DNA of 64,000 bases from Pseudomonadota bacterium. GTDB taxonomy: Bacteria; Pseudomonadota; Gammaproteobacteria; Burkholderiales; Burkholderiaceae_F. Below are positions 9,316 to 17,473 of this stretch, in pieces. The notes beneath the pieces are model-generated. The model saw only the letters and a program-made list of their open reading frames with translations. It made no database searches and had not been told where the DNA came from. A program made the position numbers and the translations under genes. Each line of letters begins with the position of its first letter. Positions within the stretch are counted from its first letter, which is position 1. The DNA is taken from positions 14,189 to 78,188 of the forward strand of contig JAEZVV010000078.1 of assembly GCA_023443095.1 (NCBI GenBank), written 5' to 3'.

Positions 9316-9427
9316 CGGCACGGGCGGCGCGCTCTTCGTTGTCCTGGCGCACCTCGTACATCATGGCGTTGACCACCGCCAGCAGCACGGCGAGGCTGAC
9401 ACCCAGAATCCAGGCGAAATACCACAT
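9302..9427 (-). CDS. cydX: Cytochrome bd oxidase small subunit CydX
   Basis: A 41-residue single-pass membrane peptide whose N-terminus, MWYFAWILG, is the CydX hallmark. A charged tail (EVRQDNEERAARADE) follows. CydX binds the CydAB complex and is needed for its stability and haem assembly. It lies about 50 bases after cydB and overlaps the start of the YbgE-like gene. It is too short for standard ORF length cut-offs and easily missed. Confidence 0.93.
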   Translation of the reverse strand: MWYFAWILGVSLAVLLAVVNAMMYEVRQDNEERAARADESR

Positions 9428-9477
9428 GTTTGTAACTCCGTTCAGTGCGGGGCCGGCGCTGCCGGCCCCGGGAATCG

Positions 9478-10617
9478 TCAATAGAGCGACTTCGTGTTCG
9501 CGTCGATGTAGTCGGCGGTGACCTTGCCGCGCATGACCTTGTAGGCCCAGCTGGTGTAGAGAACGATCAGCGGCAGGAAGATCAAGGTGCAGACGAACAT
9601 CAGGCCGAGCGTGAAGTGCGAGCTGGTCGCGTCCCACACCGTCAGGCTGGAGCGCGGGTCGCTCGACGAGGGCATCAGGAACGGGAACATTGAAACCCCC
9701 GCGGTGCCGATGATGCCGAGGATCGAGGCCGCCGAACCGACGAAGGCGATCCCGCCCTTCCTGGCCGCGGCAGCGACCACGCCGACGATCGCACCGGCAA
9801 AACCCAGTGCCGGTACCAGCCACAGCAGTGGCTGCTCTTCGAAGTTGTGGAACCACGCGCCCGTGCCCACGACCACCGTCTTGGCGAGCGGGTTGGGCAG
9901 CGCACCCGGCAAGGCGCCGGAGGTGATGACGTAGCCGTTGATGCCGTTGGCCACCCACAGGCCGCCAGCGGCAAACGCCAGGATCGCCAGCGTTCCGAAG
10001 GCGAGCGCGGCCTTGCGCGAACGCGCTTGAACGTCGCCCTCGGTGCGCAGGATAAGGTAGTTCGCGCCATGGAAGCTGATCATCGAGGTCGCCACCACTC
10101 CGCACAGCAGGGCGAAGGGGTTGAGCAGGTCGAAGAAGCTGCCGGTGTAGGTCGAACGCAGGGTGTCGTCGAAGTGGAAAGGCACGCCCTGGAGCAGGTT
10201 GCCGAAGGCCACGCCGAAGATCAGCGGCGGCACGAAGCTGCCAACAAACAGGAGCCAGTCCCAGGTGCCGCGCCAGCGGGTGTCCTGCACCTTGCTGCGG
10301 TAGTCGAAGCCAACCGGGCGGAAGAACAGCGCCGACAGCACCAGCAGCATCGCCCAGTAAAGGCTGGAGAAGGCGGTGGCGTAGACCATCGGCCAGGCGG
10401 CGAAGATCGCGCCGCCGCCGGTGATGAACCACACCTGGTTGCCGTCCCAGTGCGGGGCGACGGTGTTGATCGCGATGCGGCGTTCGACGTCGGTCTTGGC
10501 GACGAAGGGCAGCAAGGTGCCGACGCCCATGTCATGACCGTCCATGATGGCAAAGCCGATCAGGAGGACGCCGACGAACAGCCACCAGACCAGTTTGAGG
10601 GTTTCGTAATCGAGCAT
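9478..10617 (-). CDS. cydB: Cytochrome bd ubiquinol oxidase subunit II
   Basis: A 379-residue polytopic membrane protein with the CydB N-terminus (WWLFVGVLLIGFAIMDGHDMG) and the conserved NTVAPHWDGNQVWFITGGGA segment. It forms the quinol oxidase core with CydA, reducing O2 to water with high affinity and without proton pumping. The length equals that of E. coli CydB. It follows cydA by 15 bases in one operon. Confidence 0.97.
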   Translation of the reverse strand: MLDYETLKLVWWLFVGVLLIGFAIMDGHDMGVGTLLPFVAKTDVERRIAINTVAPHWDGNQVWFITGGGAIFAAWPMVYATAFSSLYWAMLLVLSALFFRPVGFDYRSKVQDTRWRGTWDWLLFVGSFVPPLIFGVAFGNLLQGVPFHFDDTLRSTYTGSFFDLLNPFALLCGVVATSMISFHGANYLILRTEGDVQARSRKAALAFGTLAILAFAAGGLWVANGINGYVITSGALPGALPNPLAKTVVVGTGAWFHNFEEQPLLWLVPALGFAGAIVGVVAAAARKGGIAFVGSAASILGIIGTAGVSMFPFLMPSSSDPRSSLTVWDATSSHFTLGLMFVCTLIFLPLIVLYTSWAYKVMRGKVTADYIDANTKSLY

Positions 10618-10632
10618 TCTTATCTCCCGCGC

Positions 10633-12192
10633 TTATTTGGCAGCGAGTTGTTCGAAGTGGTAGCGGCCGGTGCCGAGCGAGCTCGGGCCCTGCTTGATGA
10701 AGCGCAGCATCAGGAACACTTCGACGATCAGAAGTCCGGTGTAGAAGGCGACGAAGCCGCCGATCGAGCCCCACAGCGAGGCCGGGCTCAGGGTCGAGAC
10801 CGACAGGTGCGTCGGCAGCACGCCGTAGATGGTCCAGGGCTGGCGGCCGTATTCGGCAACGAACCAGCCGAGTTCGCAGGCGATCCAGGGCATCGGCCAC
10901 CACCACACGGCCCACTTGAGCAGCCATTGCTTCTGCTCGAAGCTGTTGCGCAGCGAGTAATAAAGCGCGAGCGAGAACAGCACCATGAAGCTCATGCCGA
11001 GCCCGACCATCGCACGGAAGCCCCAGAACATCGGACCGACGGCGGGGATGGTGTCGGCGGCGGCCTGGCGGACCATTTCCGGCGTGGCCTGGCTTACGTC
11101 ATTGACGTATTTCTTGAGCAGCAGGCCAAAGCCGAGGTCGGCCTGGTGCTGTTCGAAGATGGTCTTGGCTTCGGCGTCGCTGGCGTCCTTGCGCAGGCGT
11201 TCGAGCGCCTTGACGGCGTGGACGCCGCTTTCGATCCGCTTGAGGTTCTCGGCCTCGATCTGGTTGATGCCGGGGATTTCCTTGGTCAGCGAGCGGGTAC
11301 CGATCAGGCCCATGATCCACGGCACTTCGACCGCGGCGTGGTTGACGCGTTTTTCCGAATCGGGAATAGCAAAGGCGGTGAAAGGCGCGGGCGCCGGGTG
11401 CGTATCCCAGATTGCTTCCATCGCCGCGATCTTGGTCTGCTGCGATTCGGTCACGGTATAGCCCGACTCGTCGCCCAGCACGATCACCGAAGCGGCCGAG
11501 GCAAAGCCGAACGCGGCAGCGATGCGGAACGAGCGGCGTGCGAATTCGAGGTCGCGGCCCTTGAGGAGGAACCAGGAGCTGACCGCCAGCACGAATACCG
11601 ACGCGGTCACGTAGCCGGCCGAAACGGTATGCACGAACTTGGCCTGGGCGGTCGGGTTGAAAACCACGGCCCAGAAGTCGGTCAGTTCCATCCGCATCGT
11701 CGTGTAGTTGAACGCGGCGCCGACCGGATCCTGCATCCAGCCGTTGGCGATCAGGATCCACAGGGCGGAGAGGTTGGAGCCGATGGCCATCAGGATCGTG
11801 ACCAGCAAGTGCTGCCCGCGCTTCAGGCGATCCCAGCCGAAGAAAAACAGGCCGATCATGGTTGACTCGAGGAAGAAGGCCATCAGGCCTTCGAGCGCGA
11901 GCGGGGCGCCGAAGATGTCGCCCACGTAGTGCGAGTAGTAGGCCCAGTTCGTGCCGAACTGGAACTCCATGGTGATGCCGGTGGTGACGCCGAGCGCGAA
12001 GTTGATTCCGAAGAGCTTGCCCCAGAACTTGGTCATGTCCTTATAGATCTCGCGCTTGGTGATGACGTAAGTCGTCTCCATGATCACGAGAATTAAGGCC
12101 AGTCCGAGCGTCAGGGGCACGAACAGGAAGTGGTACATCGCGGTTAAGGCGAACTGCAGACGCGACAGGTCGACGAGTTCGGTGGAAATCAT
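10633..12192 (-). CDS. cydA: Cytochrome bd ubiquinol oxidase subunit I
   Basis: A 519-residue subunit that carries haems b558, b595 and d. The first haem-ligand histidine is H21, and the GWxxxExGRQPW-type stretch appears as [14 protein letters not shown]. The quinol-binding Q-loop is long, with a charged insertion ([18 protein letters not shown] onwards) as in E. coli CydA, rather than the short-loop CioA type. The start overlaps the stop of cydP by ATGA, which implies translational coupling. It is probably driven by the sigma-54 promoter at about 12430. Confidence 0.97.
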   Translation of the reverse strand: MISTELVDLSRLQFALTAMYHFLFVPLTLGLALILVIMETTYVITKREIYKDMTKFWGKLFGINFALGVTTGITMEFQFGTNWAYYSHYVGDIFGAPLALEGLMAFFLESTMIGLFFFGWDRLKRGQHLLVTILMAIGSNLSALWILIANGWMQDPVGAAFNYTTMRMELTDFWAVVFNPTAQAKFVHTVSAGYVTASVFVLAVSSWFLLKGRDLEFARRSFRIAAAFGFASAASVIVLGDESGYTVTESQQTKIAAMEAIWDTHPAPAPFTAFAIPDSEKRVNHAAVEVPWIMGLIGTRSLTKEIPGINQIEAENLKRIESGVHAVKALERLRKDASDAEAKTIFEQHQADLGFGLLLKKYVNDVSQATPEMVRQAAADTIPAVGPMFWGFRAMVGLGMSFMVLFSLALYYSLRNSFEQKQWLLKWAVWWWPMPWIACELGWFVAEYGRQPWTIYGVLPTHLSVSTLSPASLWGSIGGFVAFYTGLLIVEVFLMLRFIKQGPSSLGTGRYHFEQLAAK

Positions 12193-12413
12193 TCGCTGCT
12201 CCGGGGGGTCGAAGGTGTTGAAGTGGCGGCGGGTGAGCGGTCAAGCACGCCCTGGCTGACGGTCGCGGGGTTGACTTCGATCCGGGTCTCGGGACCGAAG
12301 AATGCAAACCACAGCGCGGTGATGACGGCGAGCTTGAGCACCAGCAGCGCCGCAATTTCGGCGATCAGGCTGGGGCGCTGCCGCCAGCGCGAAGTTGGGG
12401 GGGCTTGGTTCAT
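12189..12413 (-). CDS. cydP: CydP-like small membrane protein of the cyd operon
   Basis: A 74-residue protein with one membrane helix (about residues 16-39, ending ALWFAFFGP) and a Ser/Thr/Pro-rich tail. Its size, helix and position directly before cydA match CydP, a putative small subunit found in cyd operons of many beta- and gammaproteobacteria. Its stop overlaps the cydA start by four bases. The predicted sigma-54 start site lies only about two bases before this ATG, so its message may be nearly leaderless. Confidence 0.82.
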   Translation of the reverse strand: MNQAPPTSRWRQRPSLIAEIAALLVLKLAVITALWFAFFGPETRIEVNPATVSQGVLDRSPAATSTPSTPRSSE

Positions 12414-12425
12414 GGCGTTTAGGCC

Positions 12426-12442
12426 TGCAAGGGATGTGCCAA
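12426..12442 (-). promoter_or_regulatory. Sigma-54 (RpoN) promoter for cydPABX
   Basis: On the minus strand the sequence reads TTGGCAC-ATCCC-TTGCA. This matches the -24/-12 consensus TGGCAC-N5-TTGCW in every defined position and has the required spacing. The predicted start site is about 12415, just before the cydP ATG at 12413. The adjacent divergent gene encodes a sigma-54 activator, which supports the call. Confidence 0.82.
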
Positions 12443-12525
12443 GTTTCGTAATGGTTTGTTCGTAGGCGTCGAAAGGCGCGCCAGGCAAGGCTTTGGAGTG
12501 GAGCGCGCTTACCCTCAAATCTTTC

Positions 12526-12545
12526 GTCTGTCATCGGTGGCAGAC
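12526..12545. promoter_or_regulatory. Inverted repeat, candidate activator binding site
   Basis: GTCTG and CAGAC form 5-bp inverted arms separated by 10 bases. The site lies about 85 bp upstream of the sigma-54 promoter, where enhancer sites usually sit, and just before the activator gene's own start. The short arms make it only a candidate. Confidence 0.35.
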
Positions 12546-12553
12546 TTGCCGGC

Positions 12554-13897
12554 ATGTCATGTCATGAACTGCCAGCGGTGGCGGTCCGGCCGGAGGTGAT
12601 GGCCCTGGTCGACGCCCTGCCGGAACCGCGCATCGTGCTCGACGGCGAGTTCCGGATCCTTTACGCCAACCGCGCCTACCTGCGCGAGTTCGGTCGCGAT
12701 GCGTCGATCTGCGGCAAGCGCTGCCACAGCGTTTCCCACCGTACCACGGTGCCCTGCGATCAGGCGGGCGAGGACTGCCCGCTGCGACGCAGCCGCGTCA
12801 GCGGCCTGCCCGAGCGCGCCCTGCACCGGCACCACACCCCGCGCGGCGAAGAGCATGTCGAGGTCGAGATCATTCCGATCCGCGATGCCGCGGGCGAGGT
12901 CAGCTGTTACGTCGAAGGCTTCCGCGGAATCCGGCACGGCCGCGCCAAAGTGGCGGCGCACGGCCTGGTTGGGCGTTCACCTGCCTTCATGGCCATGCTC
13001 GATCTGGTGGCGCGCGCCGCGCCGGCCGAGATCGCCGTCTTGCTGCTGGGCGAAACCGGTACCGGCAAGGAACTGGTGGCGCGTGCGATCCATGAGTCGA
13101 GCCCACGTGCGGCAGGCCCTTTCGTTGCGGTCGATTGCGCCGGGCTGACCGAAACCCTGTTCGAAAGCGAACTTTTCGGCTACGAAAAAGGCGCTTTCAC
13201 TGGCGCCAACTTCCGCAAGCTGGGTCTGGTCGAATCCGCCGCCGGCGGCACGCTTTTCCTCGACGAAATCGGCGACATGCCGCTCGCGCTTCAGGTCAAG
13301 CTGCTGCGCCTGCTCGAGACCGGCACTTTCCGCCGCGTCGGCTCGGTCGAGACCCTGCCCGCCAACTTCCGCCTGGTGTGCGCCACCCATTGCGACCTGG
13401 CGGCGCTGGTGGCGGCGGGGCACTTCCGGCGCGACCTGTATTTCCGCATCAGCGCCTTCCCGATCCGGACCCCGGCCCTGGCCGAGCGGCGCGAGGACAT
13501 CCCGCTGCTGGCCGATTCGCTTCTGCGGCGGATCGCGCCGGGGCGCCGCCTGCGTTTTTCGGAGCCGGCGCTGAGCCAGCTCGCGCTGATGGACTGGAGC
13601 GGGAACGTGCGCGAGCTGCGCAACGTGGTCGAGCGGGCGGCGGTCCTGTGTTCGGGCGAGGTGATCGGTCTCGAGCACCTGCCCGGCACCGAACGGCACG
13701 GCCTTGCGCCCGTGCCGGCGCCGCCGCCACCGCCGATCGAGCTGATGACGCTGGCCGAAGCCGAGCGCCGCTATGTCGAGTGGGCGGCGCGCCACTTTCA
13801 GGGCGAGCGGCGCGAGCTGGCGGCGCGGCTCGGCATCAGCGAGCGCACCCTGTACCGCCGCCTCGGCGCGGACGCAGGCGCCACCGCGGCGGCCTGA
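12554..13897 (+). CDS. Sigma-54-dependent regulator with Cys-containing PAS domain
   Basis: A 447-residue enhancer-binding protein. Residues about 20-125 form a PAS domain with four cysteines (C53, C57, C68, C75) and histidines between them, a possible metal, haem or redox centre. The AAA+ domain has Walker A GETGTGKE at 166-173 and the sigma-54 contact loop GAFTGA at 213-218. A Fis-type helix-turn-helix ends the protein (about 400-440). It is divergent from cydPABX, which has a sigma-54 promoter, so it most likely activates that operon in response to oxygen, redox state or NO. That link is inferred from position. Confidence 0.9.
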   Translation: MSCHELPAVAVRPEVMALVDALPEPRIVLDGEFRILYANRAYLREFGRDASICGKRCHSVSHRTTVPCDQAGEDCPLRRSRVSGLPERALHRHHTPRGEEHVEVEIIPIRDAAGEVSCYVEGFRGIRHGRAKVAAHGLVGRSPAFMAMLDLVARAAPAEIAVLLLGETGTGKELVARAIHESSPRAAGPFVAVDCAGLTETLFESELFGYEKGAFTGANFRKLGLVESAAGGTLFLDEIGDMPLALQVKLLRLLETGTFRRVGSVETLPANFRLVCATHCDLAALVAAGHFRRDLYFRISAFPIRTPALAERREDIPLLADSLLRRIAPGRRLRFSEPALSQLALMDWSGNVRELRNVVERAAVLCSGEVIGLEHLPGTERHGLAPVPAPPPPPIELMTLAEAERRYVEWAARHFQGERRELAARLGISERTLYRRLGADAGATAAA

Positions 13898-13934
13898 CCC
13901 GATCCCGACCGGACGCGGGATTTATCATCTAGGC

Positions 13935-14465
13935 ATGAGCACTTCGCCACTCGACGTTGCGGCGATCCGCCGCGACAACGCCCTCGCCCTCTTTGACGAG
14001 TTCGTGTTACACGCTGCACGCCGGCCCGACGCCGCCACCTTGCGCGGGCTCGAGGGGCGCTTCGCGGAGCGGCTCGGCATCCAGCCCAGCTACTGGAGCC
14101 AGATCAAGAGCCGTTCGCGCCTGATCGGCGAGCGCCTGGCGCGTCAGTTCGAAGAGGCGATGAGCAAGCCGCGTGGCTGGCTGGACCAGCCGCACGCTGC
14201 CGCGACGGCCTTGCCGCCGTCGTCCGAAGTCGACAGCAGCGTGCCGCGCGACGACGACGAGCGCTTCGTCGTCGGTCTCGTGCTCAGCTACTACCGCCGC
14301 AACCCGGCGCGAGCGCGTACTCGTCTGCTCGATCTGCTGTCCGAAGCGCTGACGCCGGCGGTGGCGCCGCCTCCGCCCGCGGCGCCGGCATCGACCTCTG
14401 CCGCTGACGAAAAGCTGTGGGCGAGCGTTGCCCAGCATGTTGCGCCGCTCAAACGCAAGCGCTGA
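13935..14465 (+). CDS. Putative helix-turn-helix DNA-binding protein
   Basis: A 176-residue protein. Residues about 15-80 look like a Cro/C1-type helix-turn-helix, centred on LGIQPSYWSQIKSRSR and followed by a GWLDQPH-type segment seen in related proteobacterial proteins. The C-terminal half is Ala/Pro-rich and ends in basic residues. It follows the sigma-54 activator by 37 bases on the same strand and may be cotranscribed. Its target is unknown; a second regulatory input to the cyd region is possible. Confidence 0.6.
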   Translation: MSTSPLDVAAIRRDNALALFDEFVLHAARRPDAATLRGLEGRFAERLGIQPSYWSQIKSRSRLIGERLARQFEEAMSKPRGWLDQPHAAATALPPSSEVDSSVPRDDDERFVVGLVLSYYRRNPARARTRLLDLLSEALTPAVAPPPPAAPASTSAADEKLWASVAQHVAPLKRKR

Positions 14466-14500
14466 ACTGGCGTCGAATTCACGCCGAAAAAGCTTGCGTC

Positions 14501-14520
14501 TGATAAATTTTTATTTATCA
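14501..14520. repeat. AT-rich perfect palindrome
   Basis: Arms TGATAAAT and ATTTATCA pair perfectly over 8 bp around a TTTT loop. The site has almost no G or C in a very GC-rich genome. It lies 36 bases after the HTH gene and before a cluster of small genes. It could be a terminator-like hairpin or a binding site for a dimeric repressor. Confidence 0.6.
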
Positions 14521-14583
14521 TCTGGTCAAGTTCGCGGCTGGGCTTACAGCGCCGCGCCCATCAACCCCACGTTGGAGATCCGG

Positions 14584-14676
14584 ATGCCGGCTGGTTTTGC
14601 CTTGCGGCTCGAGCGCTGTGCGACCGGTATGCGGGTCGTTCCTGTCGTCGGGTCTGATCCCCGGAGCTCGGCCTGA
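14584..14676 (+). CDS. Possible 30-aa peptide ahead of a terminator
   Basis: An ATG with GGAG nine bases upstream opens a 30-codon frame, just after the AT-rich palindrome and before a strong terminator. It could be a leader peptide or a small protein. The evidence is only the ribosome binding site and the layout. Apart from this ORF, the stretch 14466-14775 holds only the palindrome and the terminator. Confidence 0.25.
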   Translation: MPAGFALRLERCATGMRVVPVVGSDPRSSA

Positions 14677-14701
14677 CCTAGGCGCGGCTCGCTCCGCCAT
14701 A

Positions 14702-14736
14702 CGGCCCGGGATCGTTCAGCCCGGGCCGTTTTGTTT
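14702..14736 (+). terminator. Rho-independent terminator
   Basis: CGGCCCGGG and CCCGGGCCG form a 9-bp perfect stem with a 9-base loop, followed by TTTTGTTT. It ends any transcript from the HTH gene or the 30-codon frame before the next small genes. Confidence 0.8.
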
Positions 14737-14775
14737 CCTTCGTGCCCGCTTCATTGCCAAGAACAGGAGGTCCGT

Positions 14776-14931
14776 ATGCGTCAGCCTTCGATGCTCCCCC
14801 GCGCTCCGCGCAATCCCTTCGCCCTTGCCGCCCGGCAGCGTCGCGCCGGCCCGCATGGCGGAGGCAGCAAGGCCCTGCGCCAGGCGGCACAACGCCAGCT
14901 GCGCCAGGAGTTGCTGAAACAAAGCCCGTGA
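14776..14931 (+). CDS. Small basic hypothetical protein, 51 aa
   Basis: A 51-residue frame with a consensus AGGAGG ribosome binding site five bases before the ATG. The product is very basic and rich in Arg, Gln and Ala, with a helical C-terminal part (ALRQAAQRQLRQELLKQ). It has no membrane segment or signal peptide. It could bind nucleic acid, but I do not recognise it. It lies immediately after a terminator and 48 bases before another small gene on the same strand. Confidence 0.55.
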   Translation: MRQPSMLPRAPRNPFALAARQRRAGPHGGGSKALRQAAQRQLRQELLKQSP

Positions 14932-14979
14932 ATCCCGTCTGCCGGTCGCAGCGCCGGCAGCAAGAACAAGGAGATCGCC

Positions 14980-15225
14980 ATGGCGCGAGCCCTGCAGTAC
15001 CCACAAGAAATGCGAGCGGAGCGCTGGCGGACGGCGTTGGCCGGGCTGCTTAGCGTCGCGGCCGCTCAACTCGACGCGGCAGCGGCCCGGCTGGCGACGC
15101 GCGGGAGGAGGTCAAGGATCGACGTCCGGCGCGAAGTGGAAGCGATCGACGTCGACGGTCGGCGCTACGGCGCGATCTACGAAGACGGCGTCCTGATCGG
15201 CCTGGCCGAAGTCGAGCGACTCTAG
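14980..15225 (+). CDS. Hypothetical protein, 81 aa
   Basis: An 81-residue frame with a good AAGGAG ribosome binding site seven bases before the ATG. The N-terminal half is helical and Ala/Arg-rich. The C-terminal half looks like small beta strands (EAIDVDGRRYGAIYEDGVLIGLAEVERL). No family was recognised. It probably shares a transcript with the 51-residue gene upstream. Confidence 0.6.
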   Translation: MARALQYPQEMRAERWRTALAGLLSVAAAQLDAAAARLATRGRRSRIDVRREVEAIDVDGRRYGAIYEDGVLIGLAEVERL

Positions 15226-15341
15226 AAGCGAGCGGCCGGCGCCCCGTTGCGGGAGCCGGCCGCCGCCTTGGCCGGGGCGGCGACTGCGCCGCAGAGCCGG
15301 GCACGGGTATCGTGGCGGCTGGCCGACCCCGCACCACATCC

Positions 15342-16217
15342 ATGTTTTCAGAACGTACCTGCACCCTCACCATCACCAGCCCCGACCGCGTCGGCCTGGT
15401 GGCCGCCGTCAGCGCCTTCATCGCCGAGCGCGGCGGCTGGATACTCGAGGCCAACCATCACGCCGACGCCGCTACCGGCCGCTTCTTCATGCGCAACGTG
15501 ATCCGCGCCGCCTCGCTCGAACAGGGTGGCAGTTCGGTGGCGGCGCTGCGCAGCGACTTCGCGCCCCTGGCCGAACGCTTCGACATGCAATGGTCGCTCG
15601 CCGATTCGGCGCTCAAGAAAAAACTGGTGCTGATGGTCAGCCAGCACGACCACTGCCTGGTCGACCTGCTCGCCCGCTACCGCGGCGGCGAACTGCCGTG
15701 CGAGATCCCGCTCGTGATCAGCAACCACGAAAACCTGCGCGCCTACGTCGAATGGCATGGCATCGATTACGCCTGCGTGCCGGTGCCGCGCGAAGGCGCC
15801 GGCCGCGCGACCGCGTGGGAGCGGATCGAGGCCTTGTGCCGCGGCGCCGGTGCCGACCTGATCGTTCTGGCGCGCTACATGCAGATCCTGCCGGCCGAGT
15901 TCACCCGCCGCTGGCCGGGCCGCATCATCAACATCCACCACAGCTTCCTGCCCAGCTTCATCGGTGCGCGGCCCTACCACCAGGCTTTCGCACGCGGGGT
16001 CAAGCTGATCGGCGCGACTTCGCATTACGTGACCGAGGACCTCGACGAAGGCCCGATCATCGAGCAGGACGTGGTGCGGATCGACCACGGCGATACCGAG
16101 GACGATCTGGTCCGCTACGGCCGCGACATCGAAAAAGTGGTGCTGGCGCGAGCGCTCAAGAGTCACCTCGAAGACCGGGTCCTGCTCAACGGCTTGCGTA
16201 CCGTGGTGTTTCGCTAG
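15342..16217 (+). CDS. purU: Formyltetrahydrofolate deformylase
   Basis: A 291-residue enzyme that hydrolyses 10-formyl-THF to THF and formate, balancing the one-carbon pool and feeding purine synthesis. It has an N-terminal ACT domain (about residues 5-80) and a C-terminal formyltransferase-fold hydrolase domain. The catalytic motif NIHHSFLPSF and the downstream DLDEGPIIEQD aspartate are intact. The ATG at 15342 fits the family N-terminus; an upstream start at 15312 is less likely. The MliC-like gene begins two bases after its stop. Confidence 0.95.
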   Translation: MFSERTCTLTITSPDRVGLVAAVSAFIAERGGWILEANHHADAATGRFFMRNVIRAASLEQGGSSVAALRSDFAPLAERFDMQWSLADSALKKKLVLMVSQHDHCLVDLLARYRGGELPCEIPLVISNHENLRAYVEWHGIDYACVPVPREGAGRATAWERIEALCRGAGADLIVLARYMQILPAEFTRRWPGRIINIHHSFLPSFIGARPYHQAFARGVKLIGATSHYVTEDLDEGPIIEQDVVRIDHGDTEDDLVRYGRDIEKVVLARALKSHLEDRVLLNGLRTVVFR

Positions 16218-16219
16218 CC

Positions 16220-16552
16220 ATGGCGGCGCGCCTCGCGGCCGCGTTCGGGCTGGCCCTGGCCGCGAGTGGCGCCGCGGCCGAAATGCCGGCCAGCCGCCTC
16301 GCTCCGCATCCGGTCACCGTCTACACCTGTGTCGACGGCCCCGCCTTTGCCATCCGCTTTGCCGCCACCGAGCCGGCCACGGCCTGGCTCTCGTTCGGCG
16401 CCTCGCCTGTGCTGCTGCAGCAGGCGATAAGCGCGAGCGGCGCCCGTTACAGCGGCGCCGGTGTCGAGTTCTGGGGCAAGGGCTTGTCAGCCACCCTCAC
16501 CGGGCCCGACGGCCGCCGGATCGAATGCCAGGTCGCCCGCCCACCCCGCTGA
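16220..16552 (+). CDS. MliC/PliC-like C-type lysozyme inhibitor
   Basis: A 110-residue exported protein. After a signal peptide (cleavage near AAAEMPAS) it shows the MliC pattern: VTVYTC, then AFAIRFA, SASGARYSGAGVEFWGKG, and a second Cys near the C-terminus. There is no lipobox cysteine, so it is probably periplasmic (PliC-like) rather than lipid-anchored. Family members inhibit C-type lysozyme. It overlaps the next gene by 28 bases. Confidence 0.8.
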   Translation: MAARLAAAFGLALAASGAAAEMPASRLAPHPVTVYTCVDGPAFAIRFAATEPATAWLSFGASPVLLQQAISASGARYSGAGVEFWGKGLSATLTGPDGRRIECQVARPPR

Positions 16553-17451
16553 TCGCCGGCGAACAAGCCCGCACGCTGACGCGACCGGGCGCGGTCCTCG
16601 CGTACCGGGTCACACCGGCGCAGCGGCCCGACCCGCTAGGTACGGTGCTGCTCCTGCACGGCCTGGCGAGCAACCTCAGCCGCTACGCCGAGTTCGTCGA
16701 GACCACGGCGCTGCGGCGCGACTGGAACCTGGTCCGGGTCGACCTGCGCGGCCACGGCGAGTCCGACAGCGCGACCCGGCTCAGTCTGGAGACCTGGTGC
16801 GACGACCTGCTGGCCCTGCTCGATGCCGAAGGCGCGGCCAGCGCCGTCGTGGTCGGCCACAGCCTGGGAGCGCAGGTGGCGCTGGCCCTGGCCGCCGCCC
16901 ACCCGGCGCGGGTGGATGCGTTGGCGCTGATTGATCCCCTGCCGCGGGCCGCCCTGAATGCTCGCGCCCGCGCCTGGCTGCGGGCGATGCCGGCGATCCG
17001 CGGGCTCGAGCTCGTGCTGCGCGGCGCCGGCGCCCTTTGGCTGCGCCGCCGCCAGCTGCCGCTGCGCGACCTGCGCGCCGAAGACCAGACCGCCCGCGCC
17101 CTGCTCGCGGCCGGGCAGCCGCTCGACGACTTCGTGCGCGACTACGCCTCGACCCGCGCCGACCTGCGTTATTTCCGCGCCGAACACTATCTGCGCGAGC
17201 TGATCGAGCTGCTGCGGGAGACGCCGCCGCCCGCCGCTTTCCCGCAGCCGGTGCTGGTGATCCTCTCGGCGGCGGGCACTTTCGCCGAACCGCCGGCCGT
17301 GGCCGACTGGGTGGCGGGTTTCCCGCGCGGCGAATGGGTGAGCATCGACTGCCACCATTGGCCGCTCACCGAAAGGCCGCAGGAAGTGCGGCAGGCGATC
17401 GAGCGCTGGCTCGACCGGGTGGTGCCTGCGGCTCAGTCCGCTGCGGCGTAG
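16525..17451 (+). CDS. Alpha/beta hydrolase
   Basis: A 308-residue alpha/beta-hydrolase-fold enzyme. It shows the oxyanion motif LLLHGLAS, the GHSLG nucleophile elbow and a late histidine in CHHWPLTE. The RVDLRGHGESD segment is typical of esterase/lipase-like members. The substrate is unknown. The ATG at 16525 lies inside the end of the MliC-like gene, which implies coupled translation. Confidence 0.85.
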   Translation: MPGRPPTPLIAGEQARTLTRPGAVLAYRVTPAQRPDPLGTVLLLHGLASNLSRYAEFVETTALRRDWNLVRVDLRGHGESDSATRLSLETWCDDLLALLDAEGAASAVVVGHSLGAQVALALAAAHPARVDALALIDPLPRAALNARARAWLRAMPAIRGLELVLRGAGALWLRRRQLPLRDLRAEDQTARALLAAGQPLDDFVRDYASTRADLRYFRAEHYLRELIELLRETPPPAAFPQPVLVILSAAGTFAEPPAVADWVAGFPRGEWVSIDCHHWPLTERPQEVRQAIERWLDRVVPAAQSAAA

Positions 17452-17473
17452 AAACCGGGAAAGTAGCGCTCCA

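Noticed and set aside
9847..11865. 672-codon open frame antisense to cydAB
   Set aside because: Composition is unlike a real protein, and it covers two certain genes on the other strand.
14597..14917. 106-codon frame overlapping the 51-residue gene
   Set aside because: It crosses a strong terminator and lacks a ribosome binding site; the frame at 14776 has a consensus one.
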